Part shown: in pieces, positions 33,756-41,396 of the stretch
Layout: every line of letters begins with the position of its first letter
Numbering within the stretch: position 1 is the stretch's first letter
Assembly (NCBI GenBank): GCA_965277495.1
Contig: OZ255824.1
Location: forward strand, 1,984,001-2,048,000
Source: CAHJXG01 sp965277495
GTDB lineage: Bacteria; Pseudomonadota; Alphaproteobacteria; Acetobacterales; Acetobacteraceae
Direction of reading: 5' to 3'
Length of the DNA: 64,000 bases
Notes under the pieces: generated by a model
Seen by the model: the letters and a program-made list of their open reading frames with translations, nothing else
What the model was told of the DNA's origin: nothing
Databases searched by the model: none
Made by a program: the position numbers and the translations under genes

Positions 33756-34904
33756 TCACGGAACTATGTTTAGCACGGCGCCATTACGCCAGACTCGTCC
33801 GCTTGCAAGGCCCGACGCAGTTGTGGGCAATCCTGATAGTGCTAGGTTTCCACCGGAAACAGAAAACGCTGGCACATTGACACCTGTCGAATAGACAGTC
33901 AGCGCTAAGCCTCCACCGACCACAACCTCATAGGCCGACGTCGCTGGGTTGTATTGTGTGTAGGTCGTGCCGACTGCGACTTTCGCCGGATTCGAGAACC
34001 CGTCCGGGAAGGCGGTGGCGTTCAGATACGTTCGCTGCCCTGCCGCTTGGGTCCAGACAGCTTTGTTGGTTCCACTTATCGTCGAAGTCGTGTCAATGAC
34101 GTTGTTCCAGAGGCCGACTGTCTGCAGCGCCGCATCTACCGGTTTTGTCCCGCCGGTTTGTAGCCGGAACGCTAACCACCAGGCACCTTTGGCGCCCGTG
34201 TTGTTCGTGCGGTTGAAGTTCCGAACCGTGCTGCTGACCGCCACGTCATACCCTGTGCTGCCAAATCCGCCATCGTCGTGGGTGAATTCATCCACTTCTT
34301 GATAGGTGCCGTCCGAGAACGAGAAAAACTGGCCTGCCATGCCTAATACAGCAGGGTTTGCCAGAAAGTGCGTGCTGCCAGCTTTCGTGCCTTGAACAAA
34401 GCCATTTATAAACGTGCCGTAAGTGTCACCTTGTGCAGTGGCGCTGGTTCCCACGTTCATATATTGGGCAGCAACACCAGTTCTGCCTCCAGCCTGGTCG
34501 TTGGTGGCTTGGTTCCACCCGCTCTCATTTACCAGCGAAATGAGCATCGCGCTATTTTCTTGGTGTAAGACATAGCTAGTAGATGGCTGTGTCAGAGTGT
34601 TCGTGCCTTGCACATGGTGCTCAACCGCAATCTGGACAGTACTCAAATCACCTGTGAAAGCGCCAGGAGAAGCATATGTGGCAGGTGGAGACGTGCGATT
34701 TGCTGTGAGATGACCACGGTGTAGTGCCGCTCCCACCTGAGATGCTTGCATAGCTTCAAACACTTGAGATACCGTACAGATACGTGCAGCTCCCGATTGA
34801 GCACAATTAAATGTCTCGGTGCCGTTGAGCGGAGATGTGGCCGATTGCCCCCATGCCAGCGTTGGTGCTACCAATAGCAGTAGTCCAGGCAACTTCTGCA
34901 TCAA
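33756..34904 (-). CDS. Exported protein of unknown function, 382 aa
   Basis: The N-terminus MMQKLPGLLLLVAPTLAWGQ is a signal peptide with a likely cut after AWG. The mature protein is rich in Thr, Ser, Gly and Asn, with few lysines. Its last 60 residues (AYEVVVGGGLALTVYSTGVN, then NLALSGLPTTASGLASGRVW and NGAVLNIVP) resemble the C-terminal ends of phage tail-fibre or tail-associated proteins. The middle part (GTFINGFVQGTKAGSTHFLA) is like phage-related hypothetical proteins. It may be a domesticated phage-derived surface or secreted protein. It could share a transcript with the exported 119-aa protein 42 bp upstream. GC content is lower than in its neighbours. Confidence 0.6.
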   Translation of the reverse strand: MMQKLPGLLLLVAPTLAWGQSATSPLNGTETFNCAQSGAARICTVSQVFEAMQASQVGAALHRGHLTANRTSPPATYASPGAFTGDLSTVQIAVEHHVQGTNTLTQPSTSYVLHQENSAMLISLVNESGWNQATNDQAGGRTGVAAQYMNVGTSATAQGDTYGTFINGFVQGTKAGSTHFLANPAVLGMAGQFFSFSDGTYQEVDEFTHDDGGFGSTGYDVAVSSTVRNFNRTNNTGAKGAWWLAFRLQTGGTKPVDAALQTVGLWNNVIDTTSTISGTNKAVWTQAAGQRTYLNATAFPDGFSNPAKVAVGTTYTQYNPATSAYEVVVGGGLALTVYSTGVNVPAFSVSGGNLALSGLPTTASGLASGRVWRNGAVLNIVP

Positions 34905-34946
34905 TGTTTTCCTTAAATCTCAATCTACACGGTATTTACTCGCAAC

Positions 34947-35306
34947 TTATCTCCGCGGAGCAACTGTTTTTTGTGCTGCTACAAAGTCATTGCCGAGTTC
35001 TTGATAAACAACGGCTGCCATCTCATCGGACGATACGCGCCCGCCGAGGTAAAGCATTGCGTCGCGTATATCATGCATTGGGACAAGAATCATATCTAAT
35101 GAGGGCGATAGAGATGGTGTGCCCGGTGATGAAGGAGCAGCCTTGGCCTCAATCTCTGTATCCTGCACTGCCGCTCCTACCGCCGGAGTAGCCTCAGCAG
35201 CGTGCGCGAAGACCGGTGCAATCAATAGCATAACAAGTAAGCTGGAACGCTTATGAACTTCTCCCGAAGATCGACGATTGCAAGCGGGTGACGCCAAAAC
35301 CACCAT
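34947..35306 (-). CDS. Small exported protein of unknown function
   Basis: Up to 119 aa. An internal hydrophobic stretch, SLLVMLLIAPVFAHAAEA, is a signal peptide with a clear AHA cleavage site, so the first 20 residues of the longest frame are probably not translated. The true start is unclear: GGAGAAG lies close by, but no standard start codon follows it in frame. The mature part is Ala/Pro/Ser-rich and then DAMLYLGGRVSSDEMAAVVY. No family was recognised. It precedes the 382-aa exported protein on the same strand and shares its lower GC. Confidence 0.45.
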   Translation of the reverse strand: MVVLASPACNRRSSGEVHKRSSLLVMLLIAPVFAHAAEATPAVGAAVQDTEIEAKAAPSSPGTPSLSPSLDMILVPMHDIRDAMLYLGGRVSSDEMAAVVYQELGNDFVAAQKTVAPRR

Positions 35307-35554
35307 CGCGAAGTCGTAACTAGACTAAACTGAGTAGGATTGTCAAGGAATCTTTACCTAGATTACCTGAGCTGATACAGTGGTGCCCCCGGCCAGGACA
35401 ATCCGCCGCCTACTGACCGGCTGTTGCGCTGCTGCGTAATGGGAATGGCATCAGGGCCGCGGCGGGAAGAACCGGTTTGCGTCTGACAATGCTGGGCCGA
35501 CCGGACGTATAACCTCCGCGGGATGGTATCAAACGCCATCGGCGCCTCGCACCA

Positions 35555-35734
35555 TTACGTGAAAACGTCCATGGAATCGGCGTTGTAGAACCGCGCTATC
35601 CACTCCGATGCTTCCGGTCTTGCTACTTGCATCAGCGTTCGACCGGCCTCCCATCGTCCACCGCCGATCACCGTCAAGCCCAACCAGTCATCGCCGTCCC
35701 AAGGAGTGAACTGTCCGGAACTTGTACGGGGATT
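35555..35734 (-). pseudogene. Truncated ORF remnant
   Basis: A 59-codon frame without a proper start reads protein-like sequence (FTPWDGDDWLGLTVIGGGRW, MQVARPEASEWIARFY) to a TAA. It looks like the C-terminal end of a lost gene. No family was identified. It lies in the 35.3-36.7 kb stretch of decayed DNA. Confidence 0.25.
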
Positions 35735-35865
35735 TTAGGATCGTGCTTTTTTGTGAGACTGGCTTTTATCGTCGGCTGAGATCGGCTGGTTCATGTTCTC
35801 TTTAATCACGGGTATAGCCGCGGGACGATCCGATGCCGGCGAGATCATTGAGATCGAGGCCGGCA

Positions 35866-35913
35866 CTAGTGGTGAAAATCAGACGGAAAGGTCCGTCCGA
35901 TTTTCGCCACTAG
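35866..35913. repeat. 48-bp stem-loop
   Basis: Outer arms CTAGTGGTGAAAATC and GATTTTCGCCACTAG pair with one mismatch, and the inner arms GACGGA/TCCGTC pair perfectly around AAGG. It is a nearly complete hairpin bounded by CTAG. It lies nine bases before a second palindromic element. Confidence 0.7.
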
Positions 35914-35921
35914 CCTTTGTT

Positions 35922-35976
35922 TGGTGGACCGATTCACCTAACGCTTTGGTTCCCAAGCGTTAGGATCGGACCACTA
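35922..35976. repeat. Dispersed palindromic repeat, copy 1
   Basis: A 55-bp imperfect palindrome. CCTAACGCTT pairs with AAGCGTTAGG, and the outer TGGTGGACCGAT pairs with ATCGGACCACTA with two mismatches. A second copy with the same ends and the same GATTCACC and GGATCGGACCACTA blocks lies at 54113-54166 inside the cas operon, so this is a mobile or REP-like repeat family. Confidence 0.75.
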
Positions 35977-35983
35977 GCTTTGA

Positions 35984-36100
35984 GCGCATCAGACCTTCAC
36001 CGACATCGCCCAACTCAACAAAGCCATCCACAAAGCCGTCGAGGACCTCAACCGTGAACGCATGACCGTCGCATTGGCCAAATCACGAAACTCTGCATAG
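35984..36100 (+). pseudogene. C-terminal remnant, probably transposase-derived
   Basis: After a TGA the frame reads HQTFTDIAQLNKAIHKAVED then LNRERMTVALAKSRNSA and stops. It is helical and charged, with the feel of a transposase C-terminus, but the family was not identified. It lies between the hairpin repeats and the Tn3-type remnant. Confidence 0.3.
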
Positions 36101-36721
36101 CTGGCTACGCAGCAGCGCTCCCAGCGAGATCAGCGGCTCCAGCCCAGTGTCGCAGGCTTCCGCCAGCAGCACGGCGCAGATGCTGGTGGCCAGGTCGCCC
36201 GCACGGGCGCCGCGCTCGCCGGCATGGGTGAACTCGGACGCGAAGCCGGTGCGGGCGTGCATCTCCAGCAGCGTTTCGGGCAGGTCCACCCCCGGCATCC
36301 GCGCCGCGGCGGCGGCCCGGAGTGCCATCAGGCTGGCTGGCTCGTCCAGCTTGTCGAGGGCGGTCCGGGACAGCGCCGCCGTGGCGTACGCCGCCGTCTC
36401 GAACCGCACGCTGGCGTTCCCGGGCAGCAGGGCGGCGCTGCCGTCGCCTTTCCGCAGGTGGCGCAGGGTCAGCGCCGCAGCAACGAGGTCGTGCAGGCCC
36501 AGCATCCGCGCCTCGCGGACGGCTTTCAGGGCATCCGCGAAGACCTGCGGCACCACGATGTCGAACAGGTCCAGCACGTCGTCCTGCGCCGTAGCCTCCA
36601 ACGTGCGGATGCAGGCGATCAAGGTCGCCAGGCGCCGGTCGTCCGGCAGGCGGGCGACCGCCGACGCCTTGGCCGCCCCGGCGAACCGCGCCAAGGCCAG
36701 CCACGCGCGTGCGCGGCATCC
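36083..36721 (-). pseudogene. Tn3-family transposase remnant with internal deletion
   Basis: Two stretches match Tn3-type TnpA. Near the N-terminal side is DDRRLATLIACIRTLEATAQ and DDVLDLFDIVV. Further on come ALDKLDEPASLMALRAAAAA, DLPETLLEMHARTGF and DLATSICAVLLAEACDTGLE. In a full transposase these lie several hundred residues apart, so the middle is deleted. The catalytic DDE part is also missing: the frame ends soon after the last block. This is a dead fragment of a Tn3 transposon, and no terminal repeats were recognised. Confidence 0.7.
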
Positions 36722-36797
36722 GGTCCGTGCGGGGCCGTCCGGCCGCCAGCAGCCGCACCTGGTCGGGCTGACCACGGCGTTGGGTTCTTCGGCGGCT

Positions 36798-38372
36798 TCA
36801 GCGGCGCCGGGCTGCTGTGAAGGGCAGGCGGCGGGCCAGCCAGCAGCCCACCTCGATGCCCGCCGCCCCGCCGTTCTGGCCGCGCCTGACCGCCAGCGTC
36901 CAGTCGCCCGGCGGCGTGTGGTCCAGCGCGCGCGGACACGGCAGCGCCCAAAGATCCGGCCCGACGGGGTCGAGCAGTTCCATGCGCCCCTGGCCCAGAA
37001 AACCGGAAAATCCGCCATACAGCACGCCGCCGGCATCGGCCACGGTCAGCGTCGCATCGAGCTCCTCGCAGCGGTAAAGGCCGGCGATATCGGTGGCCGC
37101 CGCGCCGCCGCAGGGACGCAGGCGCGAGCTTTGGTTTTCATGCGGGCGGTCCATCCACAAGCCGCCGTCGCCCGGACGCAAGCGTGTGCTGCCGTTGCCC
37201 GCCGTGCCGTCGGACCGCACATCCAGCTTTTCCGCCGAATGGCCATAGCGCAAGCGCACCTGCCCGTCCGCCGCCAGGTCGATACGGACGGCAAGCCCGG
37301 TTTCCGGTTCGACATAGGCGCCGAGCCAGTCCGGCGCCGGAAAGGCCGCGGCGGGCGGCTGCTCCTCATCCAGCGCGGCAGTGAGCACGTCCATCGCCGC
37401 CGCATGGGCGTCCGACAGGTGGTTGAACATGACGACGACGGAAACCCGCTCGGTGGGCAGGTACATGCGATGGCTGCGCCAGCCGCGCAACGCGCCGCCG
37501 TGGCCGCGCGCCGGGCGGCCCAGCGCGGCCCGGCGGTTCAGGCCAAAGCCGTATTCGGCCCGGGCGCCGTCGGCGAAGCCCACCGGGGCGGACAGACGGC
37601 CATGCAGCGCGTCCGTGTCTTCGCGCGTGCGGTCGATATGGCGCTCCCAGGCGATCATGTCGTCGAGGCATGCGCCCATGCCGGCGTCGCCGGTCCACAG
37701 CACCCGGTTCTCCGCCGCGCGAAAGCCAGATGCGGCCGTGCCCTCATAGCCCTCCGTGCCGTCCGGCATGGCGCGGGTGTCGGCCGCCAGCAGGGCGCTG
37801 GCCATGCCGGCCCGGTCGAAGATGCGGGAGCGCAGCAGCTCAGCGAAGCTGCGTCCGGTGCGCTCCTGCAGGATGTCGGACAGGATGCGGAAGTTCTGGT
37901 TCGCATAGGAATAGCGCGTGCCCGGCGCGAATTGCAGCGTCCGGGTGCCCCCGATGACCCGGGCAGCCTCGGCATCGCCGAACGGCGCCTCGGCGGGTGC
38001 GCCATGCAGCATCGCCACCGCCCAGTAGTCGCGCAGGCCGGATTGGTTGTGGCACAGATGCAGCGCGCCGGGCGCTGGTTGATCGAGCAACGGCAGCCGG
38101 GCACGCACGTCGCCGTCCAGCGCCGAAGGGTCGGGAAATGCGTCCAGCACCAGCGCGCAGGTGAACTGCTTGGTGATGGAGCACATGCGGAACAGCGTGC
38201 GCGGCGTGAAGGCGATGCGCCGCTCGGCATTGGCCCAGCCCCAGGCGTGGCGGACCAGCACCTCGCCCTCATGCAGCACCGCGACGGCGCCGCCCGGCCC
38301 GGGATAGGCCCGCGGCAGGGCTTCGAGGGCGCGGTCGAGGCGGGCCGGGCGAGGAGGCGTCATGCGGGCCAC
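36798..38372 (-). CDS. D-aminopeptidase-like serine hydrolase (class C beta-lactamase fold)
   Basis: A 524-aa protein matching the length (about 520 aa) and three-domain plan of the Ochrobactrum D-aminopeptidase Dap. The penicillin-binding motifs are all visible: CSITKQF (SxxK, serine near residue 65), YSYANQNF (YxN) and GHGGALRGW (HxG). Residues 1-330 form the catalytic domain, and the rest forms two beta-barrel-like accessory domains (DWLGAYVEPETGLAVRIDL; ELDATLTVADAGG). Such enzymes release N-terminal D-alanine from peptides. No signal peptide is visible, so it is probably cytoplasmic. The last residues are close to the Tn3 remnant. Confidence 0.85.
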   Translation of the reverse strand: MARMTPPRPARLDRALEALPRAYPGPGGAVAVLHEGEVLVRHAWGWANAERRIAFTPRTLFRMCSITKQFTCALVLDAFPDPSALDGDVRARLPLLDQPAPGALHLCHNQSGLRDYWAVAMLHGAPAEAPFGDAEAARVIGGTRTLQFAPGTRYSYANQNFRILSDILQERTGRSFAELLRSRIFDRAGMASALLAADTRAMPDGTEGYEGTAASGFRAAENRVLWTGDAGMGACLDDMIAWERHIDRTREDTDALHGRLSAPVGFADGARAEYGFGLNRRAALGRPARGHGGALRGWRSHRMYLPTERVSVVVMFNHLSDAHAAAMDVLTAALDEEQPPAAAFPAPDWLGAYVEPETGLAVRIDLAADGQVRLRYGHSAEKLDVRSDGTAGNGSTRLRPGDGGLWMDRPHENQSSRLRPCGGAAATDIAGLYRCEELDATLTVADAGGVLYGGFSGFLGQGRMELLDPVGPDLWALPCPRALDHTPPGDWTLAVRRGQNGGAAGIEVGCWLARRLPFTAARRR

Positions 38373-38504
38373 TCTCGCGCCATGGCAACCTCAGGTAAAG
38401 GTGGCCATTCCCGGTTCCAGCCAGGCGCCAAGCAGGCTCGTTGGGCGAAACTCCGGTCCACTGCAGGTGTTCTCGGCTGCGCGTCAAATCAATGGAGACC
38501 TTGG

Positions 38505-39503
38505 ATGGGTTTGTTGAACCCTAGAGCTATCGGCCTGCCGTCAAGCCCGGCTTTCATCGGCGGCGCGCTCGACGACATCGCGGAAATCTTCGGCAGCGCC
38601 ACGGGCGCCCCGTCCATCCAACCTGCTCCGCTGGCCCCCGGCGCGTCGCAATTCAGCACGATCTACGCGTTCGGCGACAGCCTGTCCGACGCAGGCAACG
38701 TTTACGCCCTCAGCCTGCACACATTGCCGGCGTCGCCCTATGTAGGCGGCCATTTCACCAACGGCGCAGTATGGGTGCAGGACCTTGCGGCCAAGCTCGG
38801 CTTGCCCGTGCCCCAGGCCAGCCTGCTCGGCGGCACCGACTTCGCCTACGGCGGCGCTGAAACCGGGGCCGCGGCGCTGCATGCGCAAAACTCGTTCGAC
38901 GTGCCGTCACAGCTTGCGCAGTTCACCGCCAGCCATCCGGCGCCGACCGCCAACGCGCTCTACACCGTCTCGATCGGCGCCAACGATGTCTTCAACGCCA
39001 TCGCGGCCTATGCGGCCAATCCGGCAGGCGCAGTGGCGGACATCGCACAGGCGGTCGCGAACGAAACCGCCTTCGTCGCGGCACTGGCTGCGGACGGGGC
39101 GCGCAACCTGGTGCTGCTGAACGTGCCGGACCTGGGCAAGACGCCCTCGGAAACGACACGAGGCGCCGCGGCGACGCAGGCCGCATCGTATCTGTCCGCA
39201 CTTTTCGACGGTGAGATTGGCGCGTCGTTGAGCAAGCTGGCAGCGGCGGACCACCTCAACCTGCATCTGGTGGACACCTATTCACTGCTGGACCGGGGCA
39301 TCGCCAACCCAGCGGCGTTCGGCCTGACCAACGTGACGCAGCCGGTATGGACCGGCAACTTCAATAATCCGGCGAGCGGCAGCTTGAACGCCAAGGGGGC
39401 GGCCCAGAACGGCTACTTGTTTTTCGACGGCATCCACCCGACCGCCACGGGCCACCAGATCATCGCGACGGCGGCAAATGCCAGCTTGCATCCAACCGCC
39501 TGA
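38505..39503 (+). CDS. SGNH/GDSL hydrolase
   Basis: A 332-aa esterase/lipase of the GDSL family: block I YAFGDSLSDAGNVYAL, block III SIGANDVFN and block V DGIHPTATGH with the catalytic Asp and His. ATG 38505 is supported by GGAG at 38494. The first 45 residues are Pro/Ala-rich without a clear signal peptide, yet related proteins are usually exported or autotransporter-linked. The catalytic domain ends without a barrel. It faces the convergent acyl-CoA dehydrogenase gene. Confidence 0.88.
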   Translation: MGLLNPRAIGLPSSPAFIGGALDDIAEIFGSATGAPSIQPAPLAPGASQFSTIYAFGDSLSDAGNVYALSLHTLPASPYVGGHFTNGAVWVQDLAAKLGLPVPQASLLGGTDFAYGGAETGAAALHAQNSFDVPSQLAQFTASHPAPTANALYTVSIGANDVFNAIAAYAANPAGAVADIAQAVANETAFVAALAADGARNLVLLNVPDLGKTPSETTRGAAATQAASYLSALFDGEIGASLSKLAAADHLNLHLVDTYSLLDRGIANPAAFGLTNVTQPVWTGNFNNPASGSLNAKGAAQNGYLFFDGIHPTATGHQIIATAANASLHPTA

Positions 39504-39530
39504 TGCGGGTGCGGCCCGGGCTGGCGGTGT

Positions 39531-41357
39531 TCAGAACGCCTCCGCCTTCATGCGCACCAGGGTCTCGCCGCCGGCCATGATGCCCTGGAAATGCGTCGAA
39601 TGCCGCGGCAGCACGCGGGCCATGAAGAACCGGCCCACGTCCAGCTTGGCCTCGTAGAACGCCGCCTCGCCGTTGGCGCCGGCCTTCAGCTTGGCGCGCG
39701 ACACCTCGGCCATCCGGCACCACATGAAGGCCATCGCCACCAGCGCGAACAGCCGCAGGTAGTCGGTCGCAGCGGCGGCTGCCTCCTCGGGCCGGGCCAT
39801 GCCGCGCTGGGCCACGGTCAGCGTCGCCTGCTGCAGGCGGCCAAATGCTTTGGCGGTCGGCCCGGCGAATGCGGCCAGGTCCGCGTCCTCCCCATGCGCC
39901 TCGAGCCAGGCGCTCACGGGATGGAAGAAGCGGCGCAGCAGGCGCCCGGCATCCTGGCCCAGCTTGCGGCCCACCAGGTCCAATGCCTGGATGCCGTTGG
40001 TGCCCTCGTAGATCTGCGCAATGCGGGCGTCGCGCACCAACTGCTCCACGCCCCACTCATGCACGTAGCCGTGGCCGCCCAGCACCTGCACCGCGTTGTT
40101 CGCCGCCTCCGACCCGAGGTCCGACAGCGCCGCCTTTACGATCGGCGTCAGCAACGCCACGAGGTCGTCGGCCTCCTGGCGCATGGCCGGGTCCGGATGG
40201 TGCTCGGCCCGGTCCAGCTCCATGCCGACCCAATAGGACAGCGCGCGCCCGGCCTCGGTCATCGACCGGCTTTCGAGCAGCATCCGACGCACATCGGGAT
40301 GCACGATGATCGGGTCCGCCGCGTTCGGAGCGTTGGGCGTCGCGTCGGTGCTCTTGGTCTCCCTGGCGTCGCTGCGCGCCACCGACTTGCCCTGGCGGCG
40401 GTCCCTAGCGTAGGCGGCGGCGGATTGATACGCGGTCTCGGCGATGCCCAGGCCCTGCATGCCGACCGCCAGGCGGGCCGCGTTCATCATGGTGAACATG
40501 CACTTCATGCCGCTGTTTTCGCGTCCGATCAGCCAGCCCTGGGCGTCGTCGAAGTTCAGCACGGCGGTCGCCGAGGCCTTGATGCCCATCTTGTGCTCGA
40601 TGCTGCCGCACATCACGCCGTTGCGCGCGCCCGCCTTGCCCTCCGCCGTCGGCAGGAACTTCGGCACCAGGAACAGGCTGATGCCCTTGGTGCCCGCCGG
40701 CGCGCCAGGCAGCTTCGCCAATACAAGGTGGATGATGTTCTCAGTCAGGTCATGCTCGCCGGCACTGATGAAAATCTTGGTGCCGTTGATGCGATAGCTG
40801 CCGTCGCCCGCCGGCTCCGCCTTGGTGCGGATCAGGCCGAGGTCGGTGCCGCATTGCGGCTCCGTCAGGCACATGGTCCCGGCCCAGGCGCCGTCGACCA
40901 GCTTCGGCAGGTACTCGGCCTTCATCGCCTCCGACGCATGGGCGTGCAGCGCGCGATAGGCCCCGTGCGACAGGCCCGGATACATGCCGAACGCCAGGTT
41001 GGCGCTGCTGACCATCTCCTCGAACACCGTGCCGACCAGCATCGGCATGCCCTGGCCGCCATACTCCGGATCGCAGGTGAGCGAGGTCCAGCCGCCCTTG
41101 ATCATCTGGCCGTATGCCTCCTTGAACCCCTTGGGCGTGCGGACGACGCCGTTCTCGTAGGTGCAGCCCTCCGCGTCGCCGGACAGGTTCAGTGGAAACA
41201 GCACCTCCTCGCTGAGCTTCGCCGCCTCATCGATGACGGCGTCGATCAGCTCGCGGTTTACCTGCTCATAGCCCGGCAGGCCCGAAAGCGCGCTGCTGTC
41301 CAAAAGCTCGTGCAGCACGAACCGCATGTCGCGGAGGGGGGCGGTGTAGGTTGCCAT
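39531..41357 (-). CDS. Acyl-CoA dehydrogenase
   Basis: A 608-aa FAD enzyme of the long acyl-CoA dehydrogenase class (as in the FadE/DmdC-like group with an extra C-terminal domain). Marks are YGGQGMPMLVGTVFEEMVSS, AGTMCLTEPQCGTDLGLIRT, INGTKIFISAGEHDL, and late VLGGHGYVHEWGVEQLVRD then ARIAQIYEGTNGIQALDLVG. It catalyses the first oxidative step of beta-oxidation. It is the last gene of the merR-thiolase-FadB-like-dehydrogenase run on the minus strand, 40 bp after the FadB-like gene. Confidence 0.93.
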   Translation of the reverse strand: MATYTAPLRDMRFVLHELLDSSALSGLPGYEQVNRELIDAVIDEAAKLSEEVLFPLNLSGDAEGCTYENGVVRTPKGFKEAYGQMIKGGWTSLTCDPEYGGQGMPMLVGTVFEEMVSSANLAFGMYPGLSHGAYRALHAHASEAMKAEYLPKLVDGAWAGTMCLTEPQCGTDLGLIRTKAEPAGDGSYRINGTKIFISAGEHDLTENIIHLVLAKLPGAPAGTKGISLFLVPKFLPTAEGKAGARNGVMCGSIEHKMGIKASATAVLNFDDAQGWLIGRENSGMKCMFTMMNAARLAVGMQGLGIAETAYQSAAAYARDRRQGKSVARSDARETKSTDATPNAPNAADPIIVHPDVRRMLLESRSMTEAGRALSYWVGMELDRAEHHPDPAMRQEADDLVALLTPIVKAALSDLGSEAANNAVQVLGGHGYVHEWGVEQLVRDARIAQIYEGTNGIQALDLVGRKLGQDAGRLLRRFFHPVSAWLEAHGEDADLAAFAGPTAKAFGRLQQATLTVAQRGMARPEEAAAAATDYLRLFALVAMAFMWCRMAEVSRAKLKAGANGEAAFYEAKLDVGRFFMARVLPRHSTHFQGIMAGGETLVRMKAEAF

Positions 41358-41396
41358 GGTCTTGGTCTCCCTAGTTGCGGAGCAACGAACTGAGGT

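Noticed and set aside
36147..39503. 1118-codon open frame on the plus strand
   Set aside because: Only the 3' part from 38505 is real (SGNH hydrolase with its own ribosome site). The front runs antisense to the Tn3 remnant and the D-aminopeptidase gene, with shadow-like composition.
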